A DNA stretch of 64,000 bases, from positions 24,628,944-24,692,943 of the forward strand of contig OW386554.1 of the NCBI GenBank assembly GCA_936435175.1, read 5' to 3'. The notes under the pieces are model-generated. The model had not been told where the DNA came from. It worked only from the letters and a program-made list of their open reading frames with translations, and did not search any database. This stretch comes from Glyphotaelius pellucidus (taxonomy: Eukaryota; Arthropoda; Insecta; Trichoptera; Limnephilidae). Position 1 is the first letter of the stretch, and each line of letters opens with the position of its first letter. This document shows, piece by piece, positions 44,640-54,299 of the stretch. The position numbers and the translations under genes are program-made.

Positions 44640-44760
44640 GTCTTCCGGAACTTTCGCGTCCCATCGGCCGGATGTATTTTTTGATTAAAGGCGGCCATTG
44701 TTGTCGTAACCGGAAGTGGATCCCTCACGAGCTGAACATGGCCGCCAGAATTTCAATTTC
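44640..44760. promoter_or_regulatory. Promoter-like cluster of ETS- and YY1-type motifs
   Basis: Within 110 bp occur a TTCCGGAA palindrome (44643-44650), GGCGGCCATTGTTG (44690-44703), ACCGGAAGTG (44709-44718) and AACATGGCCGCC (44735-44746). ACCGGAAGTG is the ETS/GABP-type site and (A)ATGGC(C/G)GCC the YY1/PHO-type site; both are typical of animal housekeeping promoters. Plus-strand frames run through here (44525-44794 and others) but were not recognised. The motif calls are seen in sequence; promoter function is inferred. Confidence 0.35.
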
Positions 44761-45249
44761 CTTCGCCAAGTACGCAGTGCAGAATGCGAAATAAATGCCT
44801 CCATTCTTTTACTAGGAATTGTAATGCTTTCTTCGGGTTCCGCTCACTTTTCCAATAATGGAAAACCGTGGTTTATATATATGGGACGGCAAACAAACCC
44901 GACAAATGCATAATATATCTACTGTTAAACGCTGCGTCGCGGATCCTGGCAGATGTAAGAAGTTATTATGTCATATAAATGAGACTTCCAATTGGACTAT
45001 GTTGTGCATAAACCATCCAACCCACATATTGGCAAGCGGAGATAATATCATTTGAATGTTTGCGGAATTAAAAATAAATATTTATTTCAGAATTGTGGTA
45101 AATTGTAGAAGTTAGGTTACTTAAACATTTTTTTTATTGAGGCCCTGAAGGCTTTTATATTTTGTATACATTATTATAGGTTAGTTGTTCAGGAGTGAAA
45201 TAATAAGCGAATAGTACAAAACAATTATGTTGAACCACAATTATGTTGA

Positions 45250-45608
45250 ACTTCAACACTATTTTAAACGATATGGATATGCTCAAACTGCCAGACAGAA
45301 TTTTCACTAACTTGGTGTTTCTATATAAGATTATATTAGGTATTGCTTGAATTGATAAGCTTCCGAATTTCACTTTGTAATACTAGAAGTCAGGATTTAT
45401 TTCAGCGCAGAAATTCTGGGACTAACTACCATTTGTATTCCTCTTTGCCCAGAATACTAATGGAGGGAAACCATTGTACCAAGTCAGTGGACATCTTCAA
45501 TTTATCTTTAAACAAATATAAAATATTGTTATTGAGGCAGTTCAGTTATGTACAATAAATATGTATTTTTCGAAGAAGAAAAATAGCGTTTATTAATAAA
45601 TAAATAAA
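45250..45608 (+). pseudogene. LINE reverse-transcriptase C-terminus and tail
   Basis: Plus-strand translation, with frame interruptions, gives DRIFTNLVFLYKIILG..., then a segment with CCCAGAATACTAATGGAGGG at the nucleotide level, and finally a sequence rich in the (I/L)FNLSLNKYKILLL pattern at the C-terminus. A stop is followed by an AATAAATAAAATA tail. The same terminal part is found at 324-532. Together with the oppositely oriented LINE at 45600-46918 it gives a tail-to-tail arrangement, with both A-rich tails meeting at about 45590-45640. The 5' part, including the catalytic core, is missing. Confidence 0.7.
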
Positions 45609-46918
45609 ATATTTATTTATTTATTTATTTATTTAAACGCCCATAGGGCTTTTACATATAGTGCAGTACATGTTTTTGGAAAAATATAAGAAATAACATA
45701 ATATAATATAAACATAATATAAATATAAGAAACAAAATAAAGATAACATAAGATATACAAAATATAGATAACACCAAATATAATAGTTGACACAAAGCAG
45801 GTAACATAGAATATATGGTAAGTAAATTAATGTGAGATTGTTATTTTAATTATAGAGGGAAATACGATAGGATTGTCAATATTTATGTTTGTAATTAGCA
45901 AACTTTTTTAAAGTATTTATTACGTGTTTATCGAAACATAGCTACCATAATATTTCGATTAAGGTGCTATATAGTGCATGATATTAACAGATTTATTTTA
46001 ATTGTTCTAATACACTGAGTTTAAATTTTGACATCGATTGATGACGATAAACGTCTATAGAGGAATATTTATTTCCGAGTATATGAAGTCTTTGCAGAGG
46101 AGAGTTAACAAAATAATTACTAGCAGAATTAGTTACAAGGTAAATCGCATTAGAGCGAGTATCGCGCGTGGGTATTCTCAAATTAATTTTACTGATTAAA
46201 TCAAGGGCGTCCAGTCTGCCATTCGAAATATTAAAAAGACAAACTAAATCGCTCGCTATGCGCCTTGACGCTAAATCGCTTATATTAAGTAATTCCATTA
46301 AATATACATAATTTAGATCTTCGACAGGTATACCGAGTTTATAATTAATAAATCTTAAGAACTTATGCTGTACTCTTTCAATTCTTAGTTGGTGTGTCTT
46401 ATATAATGGAGCCCAGATGGTTGAATTGTATTCTAAATTTGATCTCACCAGCCCAGTGTACAGCAATTTAAAGGAATTTAGTGATTTAAATTCTTTTACC
46501 GTCCTCAGGATGAACCCCAGACTTTTCATGGCCTTGTTAGTTATTACATTAATGTGAGGAACAAAAGTTAATTTACTATCAAATATAATACCGAGGTCCT
46601 TGATTTGATCTACTCTTTTCAGGAAAATTTTGTTGATGCTATATTGAAAATTAATGGGATTTTTGATTCGCGCAAAAGTAATTGTTTGGCATTATTCAAT
46701 ATTGAGGAACAGTTCATTAAGGGCGCACCACTCTTGTAACCTCACTAGATTTGATTGTAATATACAGCAGTCGTTAAGATTCGTAATTGATTTATATATT
46801 TTAAGGTCATCCGCAAATAAGAGTATCATAACTCCTTCAAAGATGGTAGTAATGTCATTTATAAATAAGGAAAATAACACTGGGCCCAGATGTGACCCCT
46901 GTGGAACTCTATATATAT
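45605..46918 (-). mobile_element. 5'-truncated jockey/CR1-type LINE
   Basis: The minus-strand element runs from a break at 46918 through reverse-transcriptase coding sequence (46918-45993), a ~380-bp 3' UTR, and a terminal (AAAT)n tail seen as TTTATTTATT at 45607-45640. The 5' break coincides exactly with the start of the 266-bp tandem repeat. Confidence 0.85.
45993..46918 (-). pseudogene. LINE reverse transcriptase, C-terminal half, one in-frame stop
   Basis: The translation starts RVPQGSHLGPVLFSLFINDI, the RT motif that precedes the catalytic box, followed by ILLFADDLKIYK with the catalytic FADD. A single in-frame TAA (46694-46692) interrupts the typical 'NI.KC' motif, which reads NIE-stop-CQTITF. 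The same frame then continues through VDQIKDLGIIFDSKLTF, KAMKSLGFILRTVKEF and GLVRSNLEYNSTIWAPLY to a stop at 45993. That leaves about 308 codons. Apart from the stop the frame is intact, so inactivation was probably by 5' truncation at insertion with the stop acquired later. Jockey or CR1 clade is likely, but a tree would be needed to choose. Confidence 0.9.
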
Positions 46919-47482
46919 GAAAGATATAAGCAGGTATAATACAGGAAGGTGTGTAGTTTCGTAAAAGGAGTTCAATAAGAAAGATTTAAAAAAATATTTA
47001 AAGTAATACATAAAATTGTTACAGAGCAATTTGTGGTAATTTTGTCAATATTGTTATAAACACAAACTCGAATAGTTTGTTGTAAAGCAAGTTTGTAATT
47101 AGTAATAAGCAAACCTTTATTACGCCCGACTTTAATGTATCACTAAATTAAATTCCGCGATAAAAGATGCACTTGAAAAAGTATGAAAGATGTAAGCAGG
47201 TATAATACAAGAAGGTGTGTAGTTTCGTAAAAGGAGTTCAATAAGATTAATAAGATTTAAAAAAATATTTAAAGTAATACATAAAATTGTTACAGAGCAA
47301 TGTGTGGTAATTTTGTCAATATTGTTATAAACACAAACTCGAATAGTTTGTTGTAAAGCAAGTTTGTAATTAGTAATAAGCAAACCTTTATTACGCCCGA
47401 CTTTAATGTATCACTAAATTAAATTCCGCGATAAAAGATGCACTTGAAAAAGTATGAAAGATGTAAGCAGGTACAATACAAA
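46919..47482 (+). repeat. 266-bp tandem duplication (two units plus a partial third)
   Basis: Units begin GAAAGAT(A/G)TAAGCAGGTA at 46919, 47185 and 47456. Unit 2 is ~5 bp longer because of an extra GATTAATAA-like insertion. Units 1 and 2 are nearly identical over their length (ATACATAAAATTGTTACAGA, CAATATTGTTATAAACACAA, CCTTTATTACGCCCGACTTT). The third stops after about 25 bp. Confidence 0.9.
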
Positions 47483-47689
47483 TATGCAATCACATTATCA
47501 TAGGAAGTTCGATAAGAATAGTATTATATCTGTACCTTAAAGCATAAACCACTCATAGCCGTAGACTTTGTTAAGGACATACGTAGTTTATCCTTTGAGG
47601 CACGGGTCCGCAACCTTTTGTTGTAAAAGGTCCAAATATTTTACATGGGGATTAGTGCGGGCCGCACTTGCGTTACAGTATACCTACTC

Positions 47690-48128
47690 CAATTTGGGAG
47701 GCGGGTATGGGTACCGCCGCCCCGGGAACCATTTATTGGACAACAAACACCTCTGCCATAGGTCACCCCGAGTGGTTCGCTACGTTTGGTGACTTAACAG
47801 GGGTTCCCGGGCTCTTGGGGTGAGGTTTTTCCGGGTCTTGGCGGTGGATGCGTCTGCCCACCAGCTGCATGGCAGGCCGGATCGGGAGAGAGTGGTTGAA
47901 GGAGTCCCTTTGACTTCTCCAACCGTACTCTCTCGGAACATCGCCTTGCATCGCAGTGGGAAGGATGGATTCTTACGTCCGTCACTCCTGGACACACTGT
48001 CCCCCAGAATCCTACCCACCCCTAATACCCTTTTCCTTCCCAGAACTTCACATCCCATCCCCGAAGATGACACAGGCCTTGGGGGGAATTATTTTCCTCA
48101 GGGCCTCCTGTGAGGAGCTAATGTAAAA
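47690..48128 (+). mobile_element. R440, reference copy
   Basis: Most complete copy of the family. It has a 5' terminus CAATTTGGGAGGCGGGTATGG; conserved blocks ATTTATTGGACAACAAACAC, CGCTACGTTTGGTGACTTAA and TTTTTCCGGGTCTTGGCGG; an internal stem-loop (about 47888-47937); GGATGGATTCTTACGTCCG; and a pyrimidine-rich block. The 3' tail has GGGGAATTATTTTCCTCAGG and ends GGAGCTAATGTAAAA. There is no tRNA head, no terminal inverted repeat and no conserved long frame. The A-rich 3' end suggests retroposition. Confidence 0.8.
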
Positions 48129-48226
48129 CAAAAAATTCCTGCAATATTTATGTACAAATATTTTATTTTAAACATTAAGTCAACGCTTATTGTATATTTT
48201 TACTACTTTTATTGTAGTGAATAAAA

Positions 48227-48406
48227 TTAATGAGATTTTTGTGCATTTGGGTAGCAAGTTGTTTTCATATTAGTCTGCATTTTTGAAGTAGAGTCGCGTA
48301 ATATTGCGTCTAAATGTGAATCCGATAACCGAGAACAGTGTTTGTTTTTTCGATAATTCAGAATTGAAAAAGTTTGCTCACAAATAGTACTACCAAACGT
48401 TTTCAT
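48227..48406 (-). pseudogene. hAT transposase C-terminal (dimerisation) fragment
   Basis: The minus-strand frame from an ATG at 48406 to a TAA at 48229-48227 is 59 codons. It reads MKTFGSTICEQTFSILN, then HCSRLSDSHLDAILRDSTS. The FGST.(I/Y)CEQ(T/S)FS(I/V)(L/M)N and (SR)L(S/T)D.HL.AILR(I/D)(S/A)TS motifs are characteristic of the C-terminal dimerisation region of the hAT subgroup that includes ZBED5/SCAND3/GTF2IRD2-type proteins. The region upstream has stops, so the transposase core is lost. The ATG is probably a fortuitous internal methionine. Confidence 0.8.
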
Positions 48407-48469
48407 TATTATTCATTACTTACCAATTTCAATCGTAAAAGATATTCAGTTCGACTTCAAAGTTGGCAT

Positions 48470-48650
48470 ATCATCAGTACATACGTGAAGCAAAAACTTT
48501 GTACCCCTTTTTACGAAAATTGTGCGGACGGAGTAGTATGAAATTTCGCACACCTATAGTTTATATAGAGAAAGAGTGCAGAATGCTAATATTTTTTTTA
48601 AATTATGCATAAAAAATACATAAAAAACATTATAATTATGGTCCAATTTC
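48470..48650 (+). mobile_element. Single arm of the 42.3-kb foldback family
   Basis: ACGTGAAGCAAAAACTTTGT, CCCCTTTTTACGAAAATTGTG, GGAGTAGTATGAAATTTCGC and GAAAGAGTGCAGAATGCTAAT match one arm of 42267-42654. It ends where the loop would be (ATTATGGTCCAATTTCGACC). Confidence 0.75.
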
Positions 48651-48789
48651 GACCATTGGGCGACCATTAGTCAAAGGAAACACGTGTCGATTTTTTTGTA
48701 CTTATGCGCTGGTACGTAGAGTACATAGAGAAGCAGATTTTTCCTCGATATATGAATGAAAATATATTTTGTTCTTTTGTTATTCTAAT

Positions 48790-51160
48790 TTTGTTATTTA
48801 TTTATTATCTATTTATTTATTTATTTATTTAAGGAACATTAACAGTCTTAGTAATACAATAAACATAAGAGGATGATAAAAAAACAGACCAATTATTAAT
48901 GTTCACAGATAGGTATTTAGAAACAAAACTAATTGAATATAAACTAGAATATTTAAAAAAATAATAAGAGTACAAATGTGAATTCAACAAATGGTAAACT
49001 AATACACAACATTAAAATAAGTGTGATTATAACTGAAATAGACTGCAAAATAGGGATTTGGGTTGGGAAGGGTAAGGAGAGGATAGGAAGGATAAGGGAA
49101 AGTTGCCACGCAAGTAATATAAAAATATTAGATACAATTAATACATGTGTTATTTGCACCTAGAGTGTTATACAGTGAAGTTCTGTAGCGACAGTAACTA
49201 GCAGTAAATACGTCTATATTTGCAAATTTGTTGTTATAGTAGTTACATGTCCCTTGTATAAATTCATTTTGATTGGAATTGGTGTTGCATCTATCAATAT
49301 AGAAAAGGGTATTTTGTCTACTATATCGAATGGACGTGTGGAAATTTATTTTGTTTAGCAAATCCGGGCAGTCAACTTTTGAGTTAATAATTTTGTACAG
49401 GAGCATCTGATCAGCGACAAGCCTCCTGTTGAGTAGTTTTGTGATTCGAAAATGTTTCTCGATTTCGTCGTAAGAGTTGTATATGTTGAATGATTTAAAA
49501 TTGAGGAATTTGAGAAATCGCTCCTGAACTCTTTCTAACCTGTTGACATAAACAATATAGCGCGGGTTCCAAACCTGTGAACAGTATTCCAGGTGAGGAC
49601 GAACATGTGAATTGTAGAGAATCAGATAAGTCTTAGTGTTTTTGAAAAATTTGCATGTTCTCAGTACGAAATCCAGACTTTTTGTTGCTTTAGTGACAAT
49701 GTTATCAAAGTGCTTTTCAAATGTAAGTTTAGAGTCCAAAATAACACCGAGGTCACGTATATAATCTTTATTTGTTAACTGCAATCCAGAAATGGTGTAA
49801 TCGTGCAGTATTTTCACACGGTTACGTGTGAATGTAACTTTGCAACATTTAGAAATATTAATAAAAAGTTTATTTCTAAGACAGTAATCCGTCAGTCGGT
49901 CAAGATCTGCCTGTAAACGCGTAGAACAGTCCGGGGAGCTTACAGGAAGGTATATTTTCATGTCGTCAGCAAATAGTAAAATTTGAGAGTTGTGAAAACA
50001 TGTCGTAATATCATTTATGTAGATAGAGAAAAGCAAAGGACCCAAAATGGACCCCTGAGGCACACCGGAAGTGATGATTTTCCAGATGGAAGAAAATCCA
50101 GCCTGGGACCTATTTGTCACGTATGAAGATAACCAACGAAGGAGATCTCCATGAACACCATGATTAGCAAGTTTTCTAAGCAGGACGCTGTGATTGGCTT
50201 TGGTCAAAGGCTTTGCTATAGTCGGTGTAGATTGTATCAACTTGCACACGTTTATCCATGGAGGCAGACAAGAAATTTATAAATATTATAAGATTTGTAG
50301 CAACAGAGCGACCTGCAAAGAATCCATGCTGAAATTCATTGATCGAATTCTTGGGCATAACTGGTCATAGACTATGTTTTCGAACACCTTTAAAAAAATG
50401 CAGAGCTTGGAAATGGGTCTATAATTATCTGCTTCACACTTAGTTCCCGATTTATGAATTGGTGTGATGTAGGCTCTTTTCCATGTATCAGGAAATGTAC
50501 CAGTCTTGAGCGATATATTGTTAAAAATATTGTTATTATAAACAGTATTGATAGAGGAAGTGACAAATGATTTGCGCACTCGGTAATGAACAATGGTGGG
50601 ATACCATCTGGCCCAGCTCCTTTGCTGGAATCGAGCCGTTTTAAATATTTACATACAAGGTCAGCATCGATAAAAATTGATCCCATCGCACAAACCTGCT
50701 CTACAGAGTCATCGCAGGAAGTCCCCAGAGGGTCAGGCGGTTCGTAGACAGAATGAAAATAATCAGCAAATAAATCACAGACTGCCTGGCCACCTTCGGC
50801 TTTTAAATCCTTAAGATTTAAAACGCTAGGAATAGATGCTGATAGTTTTTTTGATTTAACATATGACCAGAATGCCTTGGGATCTTTAGCGATATTCTCT
50901 TCTGCATTATTAATAAAGTCTTCATGACACTTCTTTGCCATTTTTTTCTGCCTGGTGCGTAGCCTTGAAAAAGTAATGTAATCAGAAGGGTTCTTATAAG
51001 TAGTATATAGTCTGTGAAATTTCTGCTTTTCACGAATAAGTTTAATTAATGACGAGCTATACCACGGGGGGGTAGGAATGTTTACCAGTACGCCTCAATG
51101 GAACCTTGTCCGAGATTAAATTATCAATAAAATTGTAAAAATGCGATACTGCAGGATTGA
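48790..51160 (-). mobile_element. Long jockey/CR1-type LINE copy
   Basis: Minus-strand element with most of the reverse transcriptase, a ~300-bp 3' UTR and a terminal (AAAT)n tail (TTTATTTATTTATTTATTTA at about 48815-48835 on the plus strand). The 5' end is lost near 51100-51160, in the linker between endonuclease and RT. Confidence 0.85.
49128..51090 (-). pseudogene. LINE reverse transcriptase with three frameshifts
   Basis: Domains in order on the minus strand: a linker (FHRLYTTYKN) near 51000; KDPKAFWSYVKSKKLSASIP; DSSKGAGPDGIPP near 50600 (RT motif 1); GTFPDTWKRAYITPIHKSGT and NYRPISKL; FQHGFFAGRSVATNL; YTDYSKAFD; GVPQGSILGPLLFSIYIND; ILLFADDMKIYL (catalytic FADD); then DLGVILDSKLTF, CSQVWNPRY and a stop at 49128. 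Frame changes occur near 50577, 50345 and 50197, each restoring recognisable family sequence, so they look like small indels. Downstream of 50197 the frame is intact for about 360 codons. The apurinic endonuclease domain is absent. Clade by motif order is jockey/CR1-like; the enzyme would copy LINE RNA into target DNA if intact. Confidence 0.9.
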
Positions 51161-51184
51161 CGGATTATGTGCTAAAGAAGGTAC

Positions 51185-51602
51185 CTATGAGATTTATACT
51201 GGGGAAAGGCAAATACGCAAAGGTCAAATGAGAGAGGAGCTAAATTGGATTCCAATAAAAAAAGACTGCTGTTTAATGTATTAATTATTGTGCATAAAGT
51301 AATGAAAAACCAAATGCCAAAATACTTAGGATGAAATTTTTTTAATAGAAATGTACATAATTACGAAACAAGAAATATAGAGTTAAATCACAGAACTGCT
51401 TATAAGTGTATAAGCGACTAAAGATGTATGATGAAATGCCTGAAAGTATGAAGAATTAAGAAAAAATGAATGTATTTAAAAATAAATGTTATGCTTACTG
51501 TAAAAATATTTTAATTTATCGAATGAAATGTTACACTGTGCTTATTAGTTTATTATTCTTGTAGTATAAACTAACTCAATAATAATAATAAAAAAGAATT
51601 CA
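51185..51602 (+). pseudogene. LINE C-terminus and 3' end (family L2)
   Basis: Plus-strand copy of the family at 43845-44250. The translation, with stops, keeps REELNWIPIKKDCCL near the start. The following third matches the usual order of the last ~100 residues of a reverse transcriptase. The tail is AATAATAATAATAAAAAAG. It lies back to back with the 48790-51160 LINE, so the two could be mistaken for one element. Confidence 0.65.
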
Positions 51603-51604
51603 AC

Positions 51605-53315
51605 GGTACATCCTCTCTGCACATCTCTACGGGGTCATTTGGTTATATTTTGTGTAATTAGGTAAATCTTATTTTCCTTAAAACGACTGCACATAGTATC
51701 TAAGTACGCCGGGGAATCAATTGTCGGCGGATCAACCGTTATGGAACCATTATATAGTGACATCTCCGTCGTAAGTGATGATGAAAATTCGTGATTTTTC
51801 TAGTATCTCATTGACTAATTAGTAAATATAAAAAAAAATATTCTCAAGGTTATGCCTATATCTTTTTGCTTAAAAGATTTTTTAAATCTGTTGCCTCTTT
51901 TGGATTTGATTAAAGTTTTCAGTTATTTTCATTGATGATTTTGTAATTAAATTATAGGTAAAATGTATAATACATCGACTAACGGTATTCCATTCAATCC
52001 AAATAAATCAGTGTTAACTTTCACGCAAAATTATTTTTAATTGCTTTAATTAAAATTAAAAATATCTCTTTTATAGCCAGGTCTTCTCCATGGCTGTGCT
52101 TATATAAAACTGTTAATTTAATGGAAGCTTAATTTTATGCAGTAGCATCATATGTATATTTGAAACTACATTAGACGGATATTAAAAAAATGTTTAACAA
52201 TAATTAACTATTTGATTACCACAGCTGGCGCCGTGAAAATTAAGGTATTTATAGTAAAGGCAATAAACGAGGAACATATTTCATTCGTAATGCATTGTTC
52301 TGCACTGAAGTTATTAAAGTTTGAAGGGAAGGGAATAGCTTGCGAAGTAACTAAGCCATTTATTTGCCTTTCTCGGTAGAAATGTGGAAAACTTTGCGCT
52401 ATATCCGATCCGACAAATGTACGGCAACTTGGGAAATAAATCCAACGAAAAAGAAATTCCAGCAGGAGACGGAAGAGAATGATATAAATTTTGAAAAATC
52501 TTCCGACCGATAGAAATTCTTTATCGGAGTCCCATCTGCAATAATTGTATTTGATTAGAATGACTGTTCAAGTCATCTGTGTCTTATCTGCGATATATTA
52601 TGGCATTAATTTTCTAAACATTACCGATGGCCTACTGAAATAGTGTTTGATTCACATAATGTTATAAAAATATTTGTACTTATGTTAATTTTAAATTTAT
52701 CGAGCGCTTTTATTATTACTGTGACGAACAATCCACGATCACGGTACCGTGACGGCGCAAAAAATATGCATTAAATAATAGTGAGACAAAAGATGAGTCA
52801 CACAATATGCAGTGTGTCTGTTTATATATCTTAATAAGGCTCAGCTACGGCGACGGGAATTGCGTTTCATTATCTTTATATGTGCGAGGGAGATGTACGA
52901 TAATGATTGTATGTTTCCTTCGGGGGAAAGAAAGAACTGCAGCATTATATGTTTAAGAACAAAAGCAAAATCATCAGGGCATTGACGTTTGAGATTTTTG
53001 AATGTTTGAAATTCACTCATACTTCAATTCCTTGGAACTACATTCCCTACTTTCAAAATTGTCGTCACGGCTAGTAGTATTATTGTAGGGATCTACGGAG
53101 ACGTCACGGTGTGGTGTGTGAGAGAGATGCAGGAAAATGATAACATTTTTCTTTTGGAGGAAACGGGCCCACGTACATTGTTACTCATCTTTTGAAAGAG
53201 CTGCAGCATTATTGTGATGTTAAGGAACGTATGATTATTGCCTTGTTTGTGCCGTTATATATATTATTTTCCTTCATTTTTACCATCTCATATTTCAATT
53301 TAGAATTACTGGTTC
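51605..53315. other. No recognised gene
   Basis: AT-rich, unique-looking. A weak colinear pair about 240 bp apart (52870-52970 and 53115-53235) shares GAGATG, TTTGGAGGAAA-like and GCTGCAGCATTAT motifs, which could be an old duplication. Confidence 0.35.
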
Positions 53316-53317
53316 AA

Positions 53318-53492
53318 GGGGCGAGGTTTGTCTAGGTCTTGGAGGCGGATGACCAGGACACACTGAACCCCAGATTCCTACCCACCCCTTAAACCCTTTT
53401 CCTTCCCAGAACTCTCCTCTCCTCCTTTTCCTTAAAAACCACACAGCATCTCCAGAGATGACATACTCGTGTGGAGCTCATGTAAAGAAAAA
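53318..53492 (+). mobile_element. R440 copy with internal deletion
   Basis: AGGGGCGAGGTTTGTCTAGG joins directly to CCAGGACACACTGAACCCCAG, skipping the internal hairpin. It then continues through CTTTTCCTTCCCAGAACTC to the tail GTGTGGAGCTCATGTAAAG. Confidence 0.7.
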
Positions 53493-53494
53493 AT

Positions 53495-54060
53495 ATATTT
53501 TTGTATTCTGCTTCTATCTTTTTGTACGATTACAAAGTTCTACATAGTTCATGTAACCTAGAGAGTGTCTTCACGGTTGCGACCGTTATCTTTTTATTTT
53601 CTGTTTCCTGTTTCGTTTAGATTTATTACCTACTTCGTATTATCTCCCCCGTGATGATTAATTTTATTCGATCTTATTGGACTGTAAAGTATGCTGAATC
53701 TGACGTCATTAATGCAGAGCTTCAAAGTAAGATTTTGTTTCACTGGAACATTTTTTCTATCTTTCAAGCTACTTCTCTTTCCTAATAATAACTGTAGATT
53801 ATCAATTTGATAAGATTGCATTTATCGTTTGACATTGGTTCTCAACATTTGACATTGCATTTTTCCTTTTCATAGTTAGTAGGTACAGTTTAAATACTAT
53901 CGGTCATTTGATTATTTTTAAATTAGTTAGGTTTCCTTATTGGTTCGCGATATTTTAAGGATGCGACTTAAAAAGGTTAATTAGTTCTTGATTTTTATTA
54001 TTCATGAAAGACAAATTCAATAGTCTCTAACTACGCCGACGTATTAAAGAAATGGACAAT
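53495..54060. other. No recognised gene
   Basis: AT-rich; a 63-codon minus-strand frame (53821-53630) was not recognised. Confidence 0.35.
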
Positions 54061-54065
54061 GATTA

Positions 54066-54296
54066 GGGGCCATCCATAAATTACGTCACACCTTAAGGGG
54101 GGGGAGGTAGAGAAGTTTGACAAGGGGTATGGGGGGGGGGGGTCATCAGCTCTGTGACATCACATGTAAAAGTCTAAATTAACACTAGGGGGGTGGGGGT
54201 CTCATAAATGTGACGATGTGTGAAGGGAGAGGGGGGGGGGGGGGGGGGGGGTTCGAAAAATCATGAAATCGTGTGACGTAATTTATGGATGGCCCC
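54066..54296. mobile_element. MITE, PIF/Harbinger-like, with long G runs
   Basis: Perfect 26-bp inverted repeats at 54066-54091 and 54271-54296 (starting GGGGCCATCCATAAATTACG). TTA is duplicated on both sides (54063-54065 and 54297-54299). A 3-bp TTA/TAA duplication and a G-rich terminus are the hallmarks of PIF/Harbinger. The 231-bp element has no coding capacity. Its plus strand has runs of 8, 12 and 21 G (54097-54104, 54131-54142, 54231-54251). Confidence 0.85.
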
Positions 54297-54299
54297 TTA

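Larger units (their letters stand above)
47601..48406 (-). mobile_element. hAT-type DNA transposon 3' part, split by R440
   Basis: On the minus strand a transposase C-terminus (48406-48227) is followed by an AT-rich 3' UTR, which breaks at about 48128. After the R440 insertion it resumes at about 47690 with GTGCGGCCCGCAC and ends GGTTGCGGACCCGTG at 47601. Ends of this kind (C-A-(G)-GGGTCCGCAACC read inwards) are typical of hAT elements. The candidate 8-bp target duplication on this side would be CTTTGAGG (47593-47600); the 5' end is lost, so it cannot be confirmed. Confidence 0.75.

Noticed and set aside
48095..48128. Helitron 3' end (hairpin followed by CTAA before T) in R440
   Set aside because: The 47.7-kb copy has a CTCCT/AGGAG hairpin and CTAA, but other copies do not preserve the hairpin or CTRR, and the sequence conservation continues past it into an A-rich tail.
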